Assembly (NCBI RefSeq): GCF_964020175.1 | Contig: NZ_OZ026541.1 | Coordinates: 930,001 to 994,000, forward strand | Source: Candidatus Mesenet endosymbiont of Phosphuga atrata | GTDB lineage: Bacteria > Pseudomonadota > Alphaproteobacteria > Rickettsiales > Anaplasmataceae | Direction of reading: 5' to 3' | DNA length: 64,000 nucleotides | Shown here: positions 1 through 9,787 of the stretch, in pieces | Position numbering within the stretch: position 1 is the stretch's first letter | Layout of the letters: the number at the start of each line of letters is the position of its first letter | Program-made: the position numbers and the translations under genes | The notes under the pieces: generated by a model | The model's input: the letters and a program-made list of their open reading frames with translations, nothing else | What the model was told of the DNA's origin: nothing | Databases searched by the model: none

Positions 1-1
1 T

Positions 2-1855
2 GAGTTTTTAAGTGAGAAAAATGAGGTATTTTTTGCCTTACTTAGCCACTATGATAATAAAAAATTAGATAAGCTTGATATAAAAAATAAGCAAGAAGCT
101 GATGATCTAGTTGATATCATAAAAACTAAACAATATGCCATTGCAAAAGTAGAAAATAAACAAGTAAAAAGAAATCCGCCATTACCATTTATTACGTCAA
201 GTTTGCAACAAGAAGCTTCAAATAAACTAGGCTTTGCCGTAAAAAATACTATGCGTATAGCACAAAATTTATATGAAGGTATTGATATTGGTGGAGAAAG
301 TGTAGGCTTAATTACTTATATGCGTACGGACGGTTTTTATATTGCTGATGAGGCTATAAATGCAATAAGGCAGATGATTAATTCAATGTTTGGAGAGAAA
401 TATTTACCAAAATCTGCGAGAAAATATACAAAAAAAGTAAAGAATGCACAGGAAGCTCATGAAGCTATAAGGCCAACAGATGTTACTAAAACTCCAGATA
501 GTATTGCAAAATTTTTAACTGCAGAGCAACTTAAGCTTTACGAATTAATATGGAAGAGAACTGTAGCTGGGCAGATGGAGTCTGCACTTATTGATCAAGT
601 TGCAGTTGACGTAGAGTCTCAAGATAGGCAGATTATCTTGCATGCTACTGGCTCTACTATTGTATTTGATGGTTTTTACAAGGTATATCAAGATAACAAA
701 GACGATGAAAGCATCAAATTACCTAGTCTTAAGGAGGATGAATCATGTGAACTAAAAGAAGTTATTCCTGATCAGCATTTTACGCAACCTCCTCCTCGTT
801 TCAATGAGGCAAGTTTAGTTAAAAAAATGGAAGAGATAGGGATAGGACGACCATCAACTTATGCAACTATCATATCAGTGCTGCAGGATCGTGGGTATGC
901 TGCTTTTGAAAACAAACGTTTTATTCCTAGCGACCGTGGCCAGATTGTGACAATATTTTTAACGAGTTTTTTTAGTCGTTATGTTGAATATAATTTTACT
1001 GCTAACATGGAAGAAGAATTAGACTTAATATCAAATGGAGATATTTTTTGGAAGGAGGTGCTTGGCAAGTTTTGGTCTCCATTTATACAGAATATTAATT
1101 CTATAAAAGAAATGGAGAACGATAAGATATTAGATACAGTGCGTACCGGCTATCTCTTTCCTGATGATATAGATACAAAATGTCCAAAATGTGAAGATGG
1201 AAATTTAAGGCTCAATGTTGGACGCACAGGAGTATTTTTAGGTTGCTCAGGCTACCCTGAATGCAAATATACAAGAGAAATTAAAGATGATAATAATAAT
1301 GACAATCAAGATGCAAGTCAGTCAGAATATCCAAAATTACTTGGATTGGATCCAAGCTCGCAAAAAGAAGTGTTTATAAAAAAAGGTCCATATGGGTTTT
1401 ACGTGCAATTAAGTAGCGAAGGCAAAGGAAAAAGAGTGTCTTTGCTCAAAGATGTGGATCCAAGTTTGGTTGATTTAGACTTTGCCCTCAAAATGCTATC
1501 TTTACCAATGGTTATTGGCCATCATCCAGAAACAAAGAAAGAAATAAAAATAGGGCTTGGCCGTTTTGGGCCTTATATTTTTTATGATGAAAAATATTTT
1601 TCGCTCAAGAAAAAGGATATTTTTAATGTCACAGTTGATGAAGCTCTATCAATCATCACTTCTAGCAGTAGTGGAGAAGTAAAATCTTTGGGATGTAATC
1701 AAGATGGAGAAGAAATCTCAGTACGCTCTGGAAGATATGGACCTTATATAAAATGTGGTAAGATAAACGTTGCTCTTGGTAAGGATTTTAACGTGGATGA
1801 GATAACTCTAGAGAAAGCCATAGAGATGATTGAAAATAAAAAGCAGAAGAAATAA
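2..1855 (+). CDS. topA: DNA topoisomerase I, C-terminal part (5' end outside window)
   Basis: Type IA topoisomerase that relaxes negative supercoils by single-strand passage. The frame is open from the first bases of the window, so this is a 617-residue C-terminal portion and the true start lies upstream. The catalytic tyrosine is in the motif LITYMRTD (Tyr codon at 317-319). The conserved FNEASLVKKMEEIGIGRPSTYA segment follows near 800-880 and continues as the usual core. A single Cys4 zinc-ribbon unit (CPKC ... CSGYPEC) lies at about 1180-1270. After it come three lysine/glycine-rich C-terminal repeats ending in GxYGPYI or GRFGPYI, as is typical of alphaproteobacterial TopA. Family assignment is secure. 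Confidence 0.97.
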   Translation, partial: EFLSEKNEVFFALLSHYDNKKLDKLDIKNKQEADDLVDIIKTKQYAIAKVENKQVKRNPPLPFITSSLQQEASNKLGFAVKNTMRIAQNLYEGIDIGGESVGLITYMRTDGFYIADEAINAIRQMINSMFGEKYLPKSARKYTKKVKNAQEAHEAIRPTDVTKTPDSIAKFLTAEQLKLYELIWKRTVAGQMESALIDQVAVDVESQDRQIILHATGSTIVFDGFYKVYQDNKDDESIKLPSLKEDESCELKEVIPDQHFTQPPPRFNEASLVKKMEEIGIGRPSTYATIISVLQDRGYAAFENKRFIPSDRGQIVTIFLTSFFSRYVEYNFTANMEEELDLISNGDIFWKEVLGKFWSPFIQNINSIKEMENDKILDTVRTGYLFPDDIDTKCPKCEDGNLRLNVGRTGVFLGCSGYPECKYTREIKDDNNNDNQDASQSEYPKLLGLDPSSQKEVFIKKGPYGFYVQLSSEGKGKRVSLLKDVDPSLVDLDFALKMLSLPMVIGHHPETKKEIKIGLGRFGPYIFYDEKYFSLKKKDIFNVTVDEALSIITSSSSGEVKSLGCNQDGEEISVRSGRYGPYIKCGKINVALGKDFNVDEITLEKAIEMIENKKQKK

Positions 1856-1936
1856 TAAGTTTGACTTACTTAGAATATAATAGTTAATTTTTTATTAATT
1901 TATGTAATAAAATAAGTAATAATATAGAGGTTAATT

Positions 1937-2086
1937 ATGAAAATACTTATTGCAAGCGAAATATTTTAGAATGGTGTTTCAAAATATACATATGATGAAA
2001 AGGAAGATTTAGAAATAATAGGTGACATACCTGCTAATGCTAAAGTAGAGATAAAAAGTGGAAGAAATTCAACATTGTTTGACTAA
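1937..2086 (+). pseudogene. Small ORF remnant interrupted by a stop
   Basis: An ATG with a good AGAGG ribosome binding site (1926-1930) opens a 50-codon frame. It is broken by TAG after ten codons (1967-1969) and then continues in the same frame, with normal-looking coding sequence (GDIPANAKVEIKSG), to TAA at 2084-2086. This looks like the N-terminus of a larger lost protein. The family is not recognised. Confidence 0.35.
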
Positions 2087-2581
2087 GTTCATTGGACAAA
2101 TGGGCAGAATGAATAGAACTATTAAACAAGCCACATTATGAAACAAACTGAAGTTTTGAAAGCTATGCTCAAAAACTCAAGACCCTCAAATTTTTAACAC
2201 CTATGGAAAAAATATTGTCTGAATACAAATTAACATGTTTCATTCAAATCCTTACTATTACTTGATGGGACTAAACACCTAGGCAAAAACTGTTTCTTAG
2301 GGGGAAAAAGTGTTATACAAGCTATCCAGGACAAAGAGTTCACTAAACATGAGTCTTGTAAATCAGCTACTCCAGCTAGCACACCTACTCTTTTGGAACA
2401 AGCTTCTGTCAGTAATGTTTTTAGTAATTTGAAAGATTAATGCGCCCAATTTGGTAAATATCTTTTTGGTGGATGAGTTTCTTTAGAACTATTTAAAAAT
2501 ATCTACAAAACTTTATTTTATTTACAAGATGAATTTATACTGATTAATGTATAATTAAAGTGTGTAAAAATATAAATTGAA
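2087..2581 (+). other. Degenerate intergenic stretch with one ORF fragment
   Basis: No intact gene is seen. A 68-codon open stretch without a start codon (about 2234-2440) ends in the peptide LEQASVSNVFSNLKD before TAA at 2438-2440. It is probably the tail of a lost gene. The last 100 bases are AT-rich and would hold the promoter of the J-domain gene; a TATAAT occurs near 2550. Confidence 0.3.
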
Positions 2582-4735
2582 ATGGTAGGGGGAGTGATAA
2601 ATTTTTTGCAAGAGCAAAAGAAGTACAGGATATTTTGGTGGGGATTTGGTGGCAGCTTATTTGACCATCTATGTAGCACTTTACGTTTTGACGCTGAGTA
2701 TTTACTTGAGAATAAGGCAAATGAAGAAGATAAGTTTTATGACTTAATGAAAGCTTATGGTGAAATGCCAGCCTACCCTTGGTGGCCGTGGAGCAGAAAA
2801 ATTAAAGATATAAGTTTAAGCCAGAGCCAAAAGGAAAGGGTAAAAAATTATCCGTATTACAGGTTGTGGTATAGGTTTATACTTAGCATCTTTACCTCAG
2901 TATCACTGCATTTCTACTTTATAAAATGGCATAAATTATCTTATCAGGGGGAAGAGATGGTAAAAAAGCATAAAATTGGTAGAACTAAGAACATTAATGA
3001 TCTATCACATATTCATTTTTTAAATCAAGAGACCCAGATTAGTGATGATGTTGATGTTGTGCTTGAAGAGGGGATCACTTTCTCGTTTGGCAAAACAGAA
3101 GATTCAATTATGCAGCTGAGTTTAAAAGAAGCATTAGAACTTTTTGGCTTACCTAAACTACTGGAACGTTTGGATCATGGGTTATATGCAATTAGATCAC
3201 ATCAAACGCAAAAAGAAGATTGTGAAAAGTATTTCAGTGAAGAAGTAAATCAAAAGTTTAAGAAGTTGTCCTTAGCCTATCATCCAGATAAAGTAGCTGG
3301 CAGCTGCGTGGAAGATAAAAAAAGAGCCACAGAAATGCAACAAGGAGTAAATACTACATGGCAAATAATGAAAAATCTTTATGAGTATGCAACTGCTAAC
3401 CACACTTCAGTTCTCAACAGGGATTTTCAATATAGTTTTTATGCTAATGTAGAAATTGGCTTATTGTCTAGTAAGGACAAGTTGGAGCAGCTCAACGATA
3501 AAATATTAGATAAATTATGGTGGATATCAAAGGTAAGTCATGCGCATCTGACAAGTTTGTTAGATAAGTTCTTGGTAGCAAGCAAGTCTACTATGGAGAA
3601 GCATCTATTAGATGAAAAGAAAGATTTGCAATCTTTAGAATGGAATATAGGGTGTAAAGTTTTAAAAGCAGTAGATGAGTATATAGAAAGATATAGAGGT
3701 TTTACTGGAGAGCTAGCTAAGCTATATAAAGATTGCCAAGATGATGAGGATCTCAAATACATAAAACCCTCAATAGGTAAGTTGCTAGAGAGATGTGAGC
3801 TCCAATGTAATATATTATCTTCAGCACAAAAATTTTTTAAGGAGAGAAATGGCTATATATTTTCCTATCCAATAAATCCAAAACCGTATTCCTTATCAGA
3901 GAGAGAGAATTATGAGAAGGTAGATGAATATTTTGTTCTACCAGTGATAGAGTATTTAAACATTTTATTTATATCTAAAGAACTTGCAAAGAAGGCAGAG
4001 AAGAAAAAAAGTTTATATAAGAAATCGAGGAAATTTATATCATCAAAAATAGGAAGTCAAACAGAAGTAGCCAGTGAAGCAAAAGAAGAAACACAATTAC
4101 CAGATGAGAGAACAAGCGAAGAGATGGTACTAGAAAAAATGCAGGAGCTTCAGCGTGCGGAACTACATGAGCTTTGCTATTATCTTATGAGTTATCGTTG
4201 TTATAATTTAAATAAAGAAGATTTGTTTAATTTACTGCGAAAAAAGTTTAAAGCTAGGGAAATAAATAAAAAAGAAGCAGCAGATCTAGTTTATAAACTA
4301 ATCTCACAGTATCTTGCGCGTTTAACTTGTGAATTTACACCAAAAAGAACCCTAAATGATGCACTTGCTGATTACGAAAGATTGGCAAAAATGGTGGATG
4401 AAATATTTGAAAAAGCACAAAAAGTTCGAAAGCAGCAAGAGAGAATTGCTGAAGATTATAGAGAAATACGTGAAGACTTCAAGAAAATGGGAGAACAATT
4501 GGATAAACAACAAGAGCATCTAGATAAACAATCTGAACAATTGGAGCAATTAGATAAAAATGATAAAAGACGTGAAAAACAAGCACAAAAGCTTAAACAA
4601 GAGGTGGATGATGTAGAACAAGTATTAAAACAACTTATGAAAGAGAAAAGGTTATATGTTACTACAGAAGGGCCAAACCCTACTTTAGAAGAAACATCTG
4701 TTTGTGATAGGGATAATGTGTTGACGCAACACTAA
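2582..4735 (+). CDS. J-domain and coiled-coil protein
   Basis: A 717-residue protein with a J-like domain at roughly residues 190-270. The diagnostic HPD tripeptide is at 234-236, within LSLAYHPDK, the helix II/loop context that stimulates Hsp70 ATPase. It is not a canonical DnaJ: the J domain is internal, and there is no Gly/Phe or zinc-finger region. A hydrophobic segment lies near residues 97-113 (RFILSIFTSVSLHFYFI). Residues about 600-690 form a long Q/E/K/D coiled coil with a repeated EQLDKQ/EHLDKQ pattern. A G-rich AGGGGGA sits just inside the assigned ATG. It could be the ribosome binding site for a TTG start 12 bases further on (TTG CAA GAG), so the start is uncertain. Its C-terminal coiled coil resembles that of the broken gene downstream. 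Probably a host-interaction protein (inference). Confidence 0.75.
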   Translation: MVGGVINFLQEQKKYRIFWWGFGGSLFDHLCSTLRFDAEYLLENKANEEDKFYDLMKAYGEMPAYPWWPWSRKIKDISLSQSQKERVKNYPYYRLWYRFILSIFTSVSLHFYFIKWHKLSYQGEEMVKKHKIGRTKNINDLSHIHFLNQETQISDDVDVVLEEGITFSFGKTEDSIMQLSLKEALELFGLPKLLERLDHGLYAIRSHQTQKEDCEKYFSEEVNQKFKKLSLAYHPDKVAGSCVEDKKRATEMQQGVNTTWQIMKNLYEYATANHTSVLNRDFQYSFYANVEIGLLSSKDKLEQLNDKILDKLWWISKVSHAHLTSLLDKFLVASKSTMEKHLLDEKKDLQSLEWNIGCKVLKAVDEYIERYRGFTGELAKLYKDCQDDEDLKYIKPSIGKLLERCELQCNILSSAQKFFKERNGYIFSYPINPKPYSLSERENYEKVDEYFVLPVIEYLNILFISKELAKKAEKKKSLYKKSRKFISSKIGSQTEVASEAKEETQLPDERTSEEMVLEKMQELQRAELHELCYYLMSYRCYNLNKEDLFNLLRKKFKAREINKKEAADLVYKLISQYLARLTCEFTPKRTLNDALADYERLAKMVDEIFEKAQKVRKQQERIAEDYREIREDFKKMGEQLDKQQEHLDKQSEQLEQLDKNDKRREKQAQKLKQEVDDVEQVLKQLMKEKRLYVTTEGPNPTLEETSVCDRDNVLTQH

Positions 4736-4770
4736 ATAACATATTAACTTTAACATAAAAGGGGGAGAGG

Positions 4771-5541
4771 ATGATAGGTGTGCAGCCGGTAGATAAAAAG
4801 AAAAAAGCTGATGATGAATTAGAGAAAGTAATAAGTGAGTTAAAAGCAATAGATGAAGATTTAAATACACGTTTTGATAATATCAAGAAAATGCTAAAAA
4901 TTAAAAGGCTTATTATACAACTGTTTGACCGTTACACACTTGAGGTTTTTGAAACACAGATAAAATCTTATAAAATAGTTTTTGAAGAGATATCTACTAC
5001 CATTGCTGAAGGTAAAAAGGAAAACAAGAGTAGCAGTGAGATTATTAGTAGGCTAGCCAAAATAAATTTAGATGTAGAGTACAAGGATAAAAAAGTGCAA
5101 ATTGAGCGTAGTAACACTTTAGAGAAGTTGCATTTATCTGCAGGCAAGATGGCAAAAGGGCTAGAAGCTACCATAGCTAACTGTAGGAACAATACTTTAG
5201 ATGATCACAATAATGAATTAAAGAATAAGTTAATTGTGACATAGGATGTATTAGATGAAACCCTTAAAGAAAATGGAGAGCTGGCAAAAGAAAAGGAAGA
5301 TTTAGTGGAACAAATACAAGCAAAAGATAGGCAAATACAAGAGCTACTAAATAGAGATAAAAAGCGAGAGGCAGAGCATCAGCTATTAGCACAACAAATA
5401 AGTGATGTACAAAAGGTGCTTGCAGCAATGATGAGTCAAAGTTCTGAGTTTAAACAATTCAATAATCCAAATTCACCATCATCATCTTTAAGTGGTAGTG
5501 ATATTGAGATAATAGATATGCAAAGTAAGAAGCATAGCTAA
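4771..5541 (+). pseudogene. Coiled-coil protein gene interrupted by an in-frame amber stop
   Basis: A GGGGGAGAGG ribosome binding site precedes the ATG at 4771. The reading frame runs 157 codons to TAG at 5242-5244. It then continues in the same frame (DVLDETLKENGELAKEKEDL) to TAA at 5541, so the two pieces are one 257-codon gene split by a nonsense mutation. The product is charged and helical. Its tail (RDKKREAEHQLLAQQISDVQ) parallels the tail of the preceding J-domain protein (NDKRREKQAQKLKQEVDDVE), which suggests shared ancestry of the C-terminal coiled coil. The 35-base gap to the upstream gene suggests co-transcription. Function unknown; the second part could only be made by readthrough or internal initiation (GTG at 5305). 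Confidence 0.7.
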
Positions 5542-5598
5542 AAGTTTTTCAATTATAGAAATTAAAGTTTTTATTGTACAGTTTAAGTTGGTGATCTA

Positions 5599-6928
5599 AT
5601 GCCATGTAATGAGCTACTCAATGCTGTTTATTATGGAAAAGCCATAGTAGTAGAATATCTAATTAAAGCTGGATACGATATCAACGTTAAAGATCAAGAA
5701 GGCAAGACATTACTAGATATCGCTACTCAAAAAGGCCATACAAAAATAATAGAGCTACTAACTAAAAATAAGACTAACGTTGATAACAATAATTATATTT
5801 TACTCAACTCTTGCCAAAGTGAGACAATCTCTTTACCTGAAATAACAATAGAACTATTTTCTGCTGCTGTAGATGGAGATTTTGAGTATGTAGAATATGC
5901 TGTAGAATTAGGTATTGATGTCAATACTCAAAATAAATACGGCAGCACACCACTTTTTCTAGCTGCTTATAATGGCCATGCAAAAATAGTGGAATTTCTT
6001 ATCAAAAGTGGAGCCAAAGTTAATGCTATAAATCAAAGCGGAGAGACGCCTCTTATTGCAGCTGCTCTTGCAGGACATTTAGAAGTAGTAGAATACTTAA
6101 TTAAAAATGGAGCTGACGTTAATATCAAAGGTCAGTATAGTAATACCGCATTACACCTTGCTACTTATGAGAATCACATAAAAGTAGTAGAAGTGCTGAT
6201 TAGAAATGGAGCCAATATTGATGCTAAAAAACAGAATGGTAACTTAGCACTGCACCTTGCTGCTTATGGAGGATATATAGAAATAACTAAACTGCTAGTT
6301 GAGAGTGGAACTGATATTGACGCTACAAATCAAAATGGGGATACATCTCTCATCTTGGCTGTTGGCAAAGGAAAATAGCCTATTATCTAATAAAAAAAGT
6401 CAGCCTAGTAAGGAAGCTGAAGAAGTTAAAAGATTAAAAAGCGAACTTGAAGAAAAGAAAGAACAGATAAAATATTTGCAAAAGGATGTCGATAATTTAG
6501 CAGAAGAAAACAGCAAACTTGTAAAAGCAAAACGTCAACTAGAAAATGCAAGAGATAACTCTATTGATAGTGATAATCGAATCACTCAAGAAAATACTCA
6601 ATTACAGAATGAGCTAAAGGATGTGCAGCAACAACTAACAAAATGCGAAAGTGAAAATAAAGAGCTGAAAAACAAAGAAGCCTCAATAGTAAATACTCAA
6701 GGAATAAAAGGCAAAGTAAATTATACCTCTGCTTCTTTTATATTGTTTGGAGTATGTGCTGTTGGTGCAAGTTTAACAATACCTTATTTAGCAGCATGTA
6801 TCACACTTGCTATAGCTGCATCGACTTTTCTTGTAGCAGGGCTTTGCTATTCATATAAGGTAAATACAGCACTTAGCGATGTTGAAACTGATCAACAAAA
6901 TAAGCAATTACTTGAAAGTAGTATTTAA
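5599..6928 (+). pseudogene. Ankyrin-repeat membrane protein gene with a +1 frameshift
   Basis: The first 259 codons encode about seven ankyrin repeats (for example PLFLAAYNGHAKIVEFLIKS) and end at TAG 6376-6378. The next frame continues with a charged coiled coil (LKSELEEKKEQIKYLQKDVD) and two C-terminal membrane segments (about 6735-6865), then stops at 6928. Removing one A from the AAAA run at 6372-6375 joins GKG directly to NSLLSNKK and gives one 442-residue frame. I therefore read this as one gene broken by a single-base insertion. Ankyrin repeats followed by a coiled coil and a two-helix membrane tail is a common Wolbachia design. Ankyrin repeats mediate protein binding, so a role at the host interface is likely, but the target is unknown. 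Confidence 0.75.
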
Positions 6929-7070
6929 GGTTTTATCTATGAGCAAACCTAAAAGTGTGATGTAAACTCTAAATTCAAGAAAAGGTAGTGCAATGAAGAG
7001 AATAGCATTTTCAGCAATTTAAAGGAATTGATAATTTTTGTAAATTTAATAACTTAAACTATACTGCTAA

Positions 7071-8525
7071 TTAATTTACATATACTGGATCAGGAATTGC
7101 TGTCTCACTGCTTCTAAAACATTCAAGGGTAAGGGCATTCTTAAAAGCAGTACATGTACTTATATTTGGATCATTATCTTTTTCTTTACTAACTTTTTCA
7201 CAAACTTTCGCTATTACAAAACACATAACTGCAAGAGTTGCTACACCAACAAAAATACCAGCAGCAATGATAGGATTAAATTCTACTATACCAGCCGATA
7301 AAGCTACTGCTGCATAAATTCCTACCGCTATAAATGGAGAAGCTATCATGGTGGCATACATGGCTTTTTTCATTGGGCTGGTTTTATTACTTGCAATGAT
7401 ATTGTTAGTTGTACCAGTCTCTTGTTGGCTATCAATACCTGCCTGATTTATATCCTGTATAGTGCTGTTACCTTCTAATATGTCATCATCAATAGCAGGG
7501 CTACTTACATCAAATACTTGTATTTCAGAAGATGATATTGGTGTGGAACTAATATTTCCTACCATAAGTTGACTACATGCCTCATTGCCAATCATTTCAT
7601 TTTGCAAGAATTTTGCTTCAACAAGGTAAGCATCCATTAAACTACCTACTTCTTGTTTATAGGATATTATAGTATTACCCGATTTATCAATAATATCTGC
7701 TTGTTTGTTCATATAGGAAGTTACAAGATCTATGGCATATTGAGATTTAAATTGCAAATCTTGCGGTTTATCATACTTACTAAAAGAAATGGCTTCTTGT
7801 TTGTTACTATGTGCATTTGCAAGCAAAGCTACTATCTCCTTTCTTTCGTAAAGAGAGTAATCACGTTTAATTTCTAACTCTTTTGCTAACTGTAGAGGTG
7901 TTTTTCCGCTTTTATCTTGAGCACTGAGATCTGCACCTTTGCTAATAAGAAATTCAACTGCACGTAAATTACTATCATTAACAGCGTAATGCAATGGTGT
8001 AAGACCAAGATTATCCTTGACATTAACATCAAAGCCATAGCTAAGAAGAGCTTTTACCAATTCCAAAGAATTAAATCGAATGGCAAAATGTAATAGTGCT
8101 AAATTAGTATTTGGTTCAACACTAATTTTCTTATTCTCCTCAAATTCCTTAATCAAGTTCAGTACTGTTTTTATAAGCTCTTCATTTTTAGCTAGCACTA
8201 TTCCTTCAAGTATAACCCATATCTTGTCATATTCAGGATTTAATGTTTCCTTTAAATATCGAAGAACAAGATCCATTACATAATTGGAAAAAGTTTTTTG
8301 ATTATGCTTCTTCTTATAAAGAGGACTCCTTATTTTCTTTTTAGTACTAACAGTTTTATGATTGTGGTTAGGAGAATGATTTTCAATATTTTTCTTATTT
8401 TTCCTACTTTTTGATGTATTACTTTCTTGCTGTTTTCGTACTATTTTCCTACTAGATTGTTGTTCTACTGGTTGCTGTGAGTTTAGCACTATAGCCTGTA
8501 ATATTTTTTTACCAGAACCTTGCAT
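7071..8525 (-). CDS. Ankyrin-repeat protein with C-terminal membrane segments
   Basis: A 484-residue protein. Residues 1-75 are strongly basic and rich in K, R, S and N. About four ankyrin units follow, at roughly residues 110-240 (LALLHFAIRFNSLELVKALL, LTPLHYAVNDSNLRAVEFLI, TPLQLAKEL). A low-complexity acidic/Ser/Thr stretch precedes two hydrophobic segments near residues 385-450 (MKKAMYATMIASPFIAVGIY and the next helix). The start is supported by GGGGGAAG seven bases before the ATG. The topology suggests a membrane-anchored protein-binding protein exposed on one face. It is convergent with the broken ankyrin gene at 5599-6928. Specific function unknown. Confidence 0.85.
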   Translation of the reverse strand: MQGSGKKILQAIVLNSQQPVEQQSSRKIVRKQQESNTSKSRKNKKNIENHSPNHNHKTVSTKKKIRSPLYKKKHNQKTFSNYVMDLVLRYLKETLNPEYDKIWVILEGIVLAKNEELIKTVLNLIKEFEENKKISVEPNTNLALLHFAIRFNSLELVKALLSYGFDVNVKDNLGLTPLHYAVNDSNLRAVEFLISKGADLSAQDKSGKTPLQLAKELEIKRDYSLYERKEIVALLANAHSNKQEAISFSKYDKPQDLQFKSQYAIDLVTSYMNKQADIIDKSGNTIISYKQEVGSLMDAYLVEAKFLQNEMIGNEACSQLMVGNISSTPISSSEIQVFDVSSPAIDDDILEGNSTIQDINQAGIDSQQETGTTNNIIASNKTSPMKKAMYATMIASPFIAVGIYAAVALSAGIVEFNPIIAAGIFVGVATLAVMCFVIAKVCEKVSKEKDNDPNISTCTAFKNALTLECFRSSETAIPDPVYVN

Positions 8526-9279
8526 CTACTTCCCCCTATTGTAACTGCTCAAATCTTTATTAATATGATTAATTTAATATATTAATTTATTATTATTTGA
8601 CAAGATAAATCATTTAATTTCTAAAAATCACTAACATTTTGTACTCTTAGCAACATATAGCTAAACAAATTCAGAGAAAATATTGTCCTCTTTAGCATTA
8701 ACAACATTTTATTTATTTACTCTTACTTCATTCTCTCAAAACCATATAGAAGTACCCATATTTTAGAGAAAAAAGGTAAGAAATGCTACATTATGGAAAA
8801 CAAAACATAGGATTATTTGAAGTATAATTGAATACCAAAGTATACATGTATATCAAGTAAAATAGGCTACCGTGGCAGGTTTTAGATTATGCTAAAATTA
8901 GAATAGAGAAAAGTTCGCAGTGTATGTAATGGTGGACCACTCCTCTCTCTCAAAACTTTCTCTCTGTTTCTTCCTTTAATATCGTGAAAAAAACTATAGT
9001 AGTATATATCAACAGTAGTATAAAGTGATAAAAGTTCTCACCTGTTGGAGAATCGGAGAGAACAGTCAATATTCTATTTTTGGTCAACGCTGACTTTGGT
9101 AAAAAAATACAAATTAAGCTTCTTTAAAAAAAATATATAAAAGTACGCATGTAAATTTATTAATTTTGCCAATTAGGAATTATCAATATAAGATATTTGT
9201 ATGTTAAAGATACAATATCAAAGAGATTAATTTATTCCATCGAAAGCACGGTATAGAGAATCTATCTTAAAATTTTAAG
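8526..9279. other. Non-coding AT-rich stretch
   Basis: No convincing reading frame on either strand. The part next to 8525 holds the promoter region of the ankyrin gene on the minus strand (TTGTCA plus TATATT-like boxes near 8568-8605). Nothing recognisable is seen in the remainder. Confidence 0.5.
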
Positions 9280-9668
9280 AAATTTCTATACCAAAAATAG
9301 AACAAAATTATTGCGATTTAAAGTATCATGTAGTATTTTGTACTAAATACAGATATAGAATACTTACAGGTGAAATAGCTGTGCGTACCAGAGAAGAGAA
9401 ACATGTGTTACAAATTACGTAGATATTGTAAGTGGTAATATTACACCTGATCATCTACATATGCTAATTTCTATGCCGCCCACTATCCAAGTTAGTACAA
9501 TATATCAAAGGCAAGCAAACTATTCCAAGAATTCGAACAATTAAAAAAAAGATATTGGATCTATTTGCTGTCACTGTTGGTAATGTAAATTCTACAGATG
9601 TGCAGAAATATATTGAAGAGCAAGAAGTTCATAATAAGCATAATAGCTTTAACATCTCTGAGTTTTAA
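9280..9668 (+). pseudogene. IS200/IS605-type transposase (tnpA) remnant
   Basis: Frame-disrupted translation shows the hallmark segments of the small Y1/HUH transposase TnpA. An N-terminal YHVVFCTKYRYRILTGE lies at 9324-9374. The HUH metal-binding region SGNITPDHLHMLISMPP, carrying the H-x-H, lies near 9436-9485. The C-terminal end DLFAVTVGNVNSTDVQKYIE runs to TAA at 9666-9668. Internal stops and at least two frameshifts (one near 9415) make it non-functional. It lies directly upstream of the giant toxin-like gene. Confidence 0.8.
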
Positions 9669-9701
9669 AACTCTTAATCTGCTTTATAAGCGTTTACTCA
9701 T

Positions 9702-9720
9702 ACCACCTGCTTTAGCTGGT
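9702..9720. repeat. Imperfect hairpin, likely IS200-type right end
   Basis: A 19-base imperfect palindrome (ACCACCTGCTTTAGCTGGT) lies 33 bases after the tnpA remnant. Subterminal hairpins near the 3' end are typical of IS200/IS605 elements. It abuts the open frame of the downstream gene. Confidence 0.5.
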
Positions 9721-9787
9721 TGTAGTTGATAAAAGAACAAAAGGAGCAGCTGGTATAGAAGGTCAACTCTGTGAAATAAACTTATCA

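Noticed and set aside
9030..9062. Possible stem-loop GTTCTC...GAGAAC
   Set aside because: Arms are short with a mismatched interior and no gene context; likely chance.
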